From Pseudomonadota bacterium (lineage in GTDB: Bacteria; Pseudomonadota; Alphaproteobacteria; Acetobacterales; Acetobacteraceae): a DNA stretch of 6,589 bases. Position 1 is the stretch's first letter, and each line of letters starts with the position of its first letter. The stretch lies in NCBI GenBank assembly GCA_021805485.1, contig JAJZFF010000683.1:1-6589 (forward strand), read 5' to 3'. Under the pieces are notes generated by a model. The model made no database searches. It was not told where the DNA came from and worked only from the letters and a program-made list of their open reading frames with translations. Both the position numbers and the translations under genes were made by a program. Below, piece after piece: positions 4,965-6,589 of the stretch.

Positions 4965-5974
4965 CCGATCCCGCCGCGCTGCACGCACGCACGCTGACGC
5001 TCGACAGCCATATCGACATTCCCTGGCCGGACGGGCCGGACCCGTTCAGCGAATCCTCGCGCTGCGTCGATCTGCCGAAGATGCGCCGCGGCGGGCTCGC
5101 CGCCGGCTGCTTCGTCGCCTATGTGCCGCAGGGTCCGCGCACCGATGCCGCCAGCGCCGCCGCCTTCGACCGCGCGCTGGCCATGCTGCAGGCGATCCAC
5201 GCCATGGGCGCGGGCGGCGGCGGCACCGCCGCGCGCGTGGCGACGAGCGCGGACGCCGTCGAGGCGGCGCACCGTGCCGGGGCGATCGCCGTGATCCCGG
5301 TGGTGGAAAACGCGCAGGCCATCGGGCCGGACCTGTCGCGGATCGCCGTTTTCGCCGGCCGCGGCGTCCGCTACGTCACCCTCACCCATAACGGCCACAA
5401 CGCGCTCGCCGACGCCGCCATCCCGCGTGCCGAGCTCGGCGACCCGCAGGCGCTGCATGGCGGGCTGAGCCCGCTCGGCCGGCAGGCCGTCCGCGAGATG
5501 AACCGGCTCGGCATCATGGTCGATGTCTCCCACACCGCGAAGACGACGATGATGCAGGCCGCGTCGTGGTCGCGGACGCCGGTGGTCGCGTCGCATTCCT
5601 GCGCCCGCGCGCTGTCGGACCATCCGCGCAATCTCGACGACGAGCAGCTGGACGCGCTGCGCGATGCCGGCGGCGTCATCCAGATCACCGCCATGCCCGC
5701 CTTCCTGCGCCGCGGCGCGCCGGAGGCGAGCATCACCGTCGCCGATCTCGTCACCCATATCGACTACGCGGTGCGGCGCATCGGCCTCGAGCATGTCGGC
5801 ATCTCCTCGGATTTCGATGGCGGCGGCGGCATCAGCGGCTGGCGCAACGCGGCGGAAAGCGGCAACGTCACCGCCGAGCTCTGCGCCCGCGGCTACGACG
5901 CCGGCGCCATCGCGGCGCTGTGGGGCGGCAATTTCCTGCGCGTGATGCGCGCCGCGGAGGCCCTCGCCGCATGA
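4961..5974 (+). CDS. Membrane (renal) dipeptidase-like protein, peptidase family M19
   Basis: A 337-residue amidohydrolase-superfamily protein, the usual size of bacterial M19 enzymes. All expected metal and active-site residues are visible: H17-I-D19 in [11 protein letters not shown], bridging Glu116 in VIPVVENAQ, His191 in MVDVSHTA, His212 in [11 protein letters not shown] and Asp284 in [10 protein letters not shown], corresponding to His20, Asp22, Glu125, His198, His219 and Asp288 of human renal dipeptidase. [15 protein letters not shown] and [18 protein letters not shown] are further family blocks, and GGNFLRVM is the typical C-terminus. There is no signal peptide, so it probably acts in the cytoplasm on dipeptides or another amide. 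The open frame extends upstream to 4295, but the family N-terminus and the ATGA overlap with the MaoC stop fix the start at 4961. Gene order suggests the amide substrate is processed with the dehydratase and reductase products. Confidence 0.93.
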   Translation: MTDPAALHARTLTLDSHIDIPWPDGPDPFSESSRCVDLPKMRRGGLAAGCFVAYVPQGPRTDAASAAAFDRALAMLQAIHAMGAGGGGTAARVATSADAVEAAHRAGAIAVIPVVENAQAIGPDLSRIAVFAGRGVRYVTLTHNGHNALADAAIPRAELGDPQALHGGLSPLGRQAVREMNRLGIMVDVSHTAKTTMMQAASWSRTPVVASHSCARALSDHPRNLDDEQLDALRDAGGVIQITAMPAFLRRGAPEASITVADLVTHIDYAVRRIGLEHVGISSDFDGGGGISGWRNAAESGNVTAELCARGYDAGAIAALWGGNFLRVMRAAEALAA

Positions 5975-5987
5975 TCCCCCTCCCCCG

Positions 5988-6589
5988 ATGATCCAACGCG
6001 CCCGCCTGCCGGACGGCACGGAGCTGCCGGCGCTCGGCCAGGGCACCTGGCACATGGGCGAGCGCGGCGACCGCGGGGCGGCGGAGATCGCCGCCCTGCG
6101 CGCCGGTCTCGATCTCGGCCTGACCCTGATCGACACCGCCGAGATGTACGGCGAAGGCGGCGCGGAGCGCATCGTCGGCGCCGCCATCGCCGGGCGGCGG
6201 GACGAGGTGTTCCTGGTCTCGAAGGTCTATCCGCACAATGCCGGCGGCAAGCGGCTCGTCGCCGCCTGCGAGGCGAGCCTGAAACGGCTCGGCACCGGCA
6301 CCATCGATCTCTATCTGCTGCACTGGCGCGGCGCGGTGCCGCTGGCCGAGACCGTCGCCGGGCTGGCGCGGCTGCGCGAGGACGGAAAGATCCGCTTCTG
6401 GGGCGTCTCCAACCTCGACGCCGACGACATGGCCGAGCTCGCCGCCCTGCCCGGCGGCAGCGGCTGCGCCACCGACCAGGTGCTCTACAACCCCGATCAG
6501 CGCGGCATCGAGTTCGACCTGCTGGCCTGGTGCGCGGCGCGCGCCATGCCGGTGATGGCCTACACGCCGCTCGGCCAGGCCGGCACGCT
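5988..6589 (+). CDS. Aldo/keto reductase (3' partial)
   Basis: About 200 residues are visible before the window ends; the family is usually 270-330. The (beta/alpha)8 start is typical: [20 protein letters not shown], then the catalytic tetrad Asp49 and Tyr54 ([16 protein letters not shown]), Lys79 ([10 protein letters not shown]) and His112 (DLYLLHWRG). [15 protein letters not shown] and the DQVLYNP and [10 protein letters not shown] blocks follow in order. It should reduce carbonyls to alcohols with NADPH in the cytoplasm. ATG 5988 is the only start possible, since no start codon lies in frame just upstream and the conserved N-terminus begins there; the upstream bases are C-rich with no Shine-Dalgarno match, so translation may depend on the dipeptidase gene ending 13 bases before. 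Substrate unknown. Confidence 0.93.
   Translation, partial: MIQRARLPDGTELPALGQGTWHMGERGDRGAAEIAALRAGLDLGLTLIDTAEMYGEGGAERIVGAAIAGRRDEVFLVSKVYPHNAGGKRLVAACEASLKRLGTGTIDLYLLHWRGAVPLAETVAGLARLREDGKIRFWGVSNLDADDMAELAALPGGSGCATDQVLYNPDQRGIEFDLLAWCAARAMPVMAYTPLGQAGT

Noticed and set aside
4490..6187. A very long open frame on the minus strand (565 codons)
   Set aside because: It is antisense to the MaoC, M19 and aldo/keto reductase genes, whose plus-strand products carry full catalytic motifs. The minus product is Arg/Ala/Gly-rich with no domain, a usual artefact of high-G+C coding.
1..6589. CRISPR arrays, tRNA or rRNA genes, riboswitches
   Set aside because: No regularly spaced direct repeats and no tRNA- or rRNA-like sequence were seen on either strand.

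Overview
The window is about 70% G+C over most of its length. Codons end almost always in G or C, and genes are packed with ATGA overlaps. This fits a high-G+C alphaproteobacterium. The G+C-rich hairpin repeat after the first complete gene looks like those scattered through genomes of the Acetobacteraceae, so a member of that family is my best guess, but no marker gene proves it.

Left block (2-1320): the last 56 codons of an unidentified gene overlap the start of a complete COG3146/DUF482 (FemAB-like, GNAT-fold) acyltransferase gene. Both look like ordinary, intact chromosomal genes.

Middle block (1321-4218): an accessory, scarred region. In order it holds a double G+C-rich hairpin repeat; a REP element with a GTAG tetranucleotide and a perfect 10-bp stem; a REP-associated tyrosine transposase (RAYT) pseudogene with one frameshift and a missing 3' end; half of the same REP, inverted, exactly at the break; and the 5' part of an IS5-family transposase pointing the other way, also frameshifted and cut. 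Next comes an islet of about 40-45% G+C with two convergent genes of unknown function. One encodes an exported or membrane-anchored helical protein (2449-3180, +). The other encodes a small predicted lipoprotein (3209-3652, -) with a readable promoter, ribosome binding site and GTG start. The islet ends at two back-to-back inverted repeats (3786-3866), where composition returns to G+C-rich. A second partial REP motif at 4057-4066, in the same orientation as the one at 1894-1903, brackets the whole insertion.

Right block (4219-6589): a tightly spaced same-strand cluster of a small cupin, a MaoC-type hotdog dehydratase, an M19 (renal/membrane dipeptidase-like) metallopeptidase with its ligands intact, and an aldo/keto reductase cut by the window end. 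The first three are joined by 4-bp ATGA overlaps and the fourth follows 13 bp later. They look like one transcription unit for small-molecule catabolism or modification; the substrate cannot be read from the sequence.

The most interesting parts are the REP/RAYT scar and the foreign islet of two exported, unrecognised proteins. I see no tRNA, rRNA, CRISPR array or complete insertion sequence.
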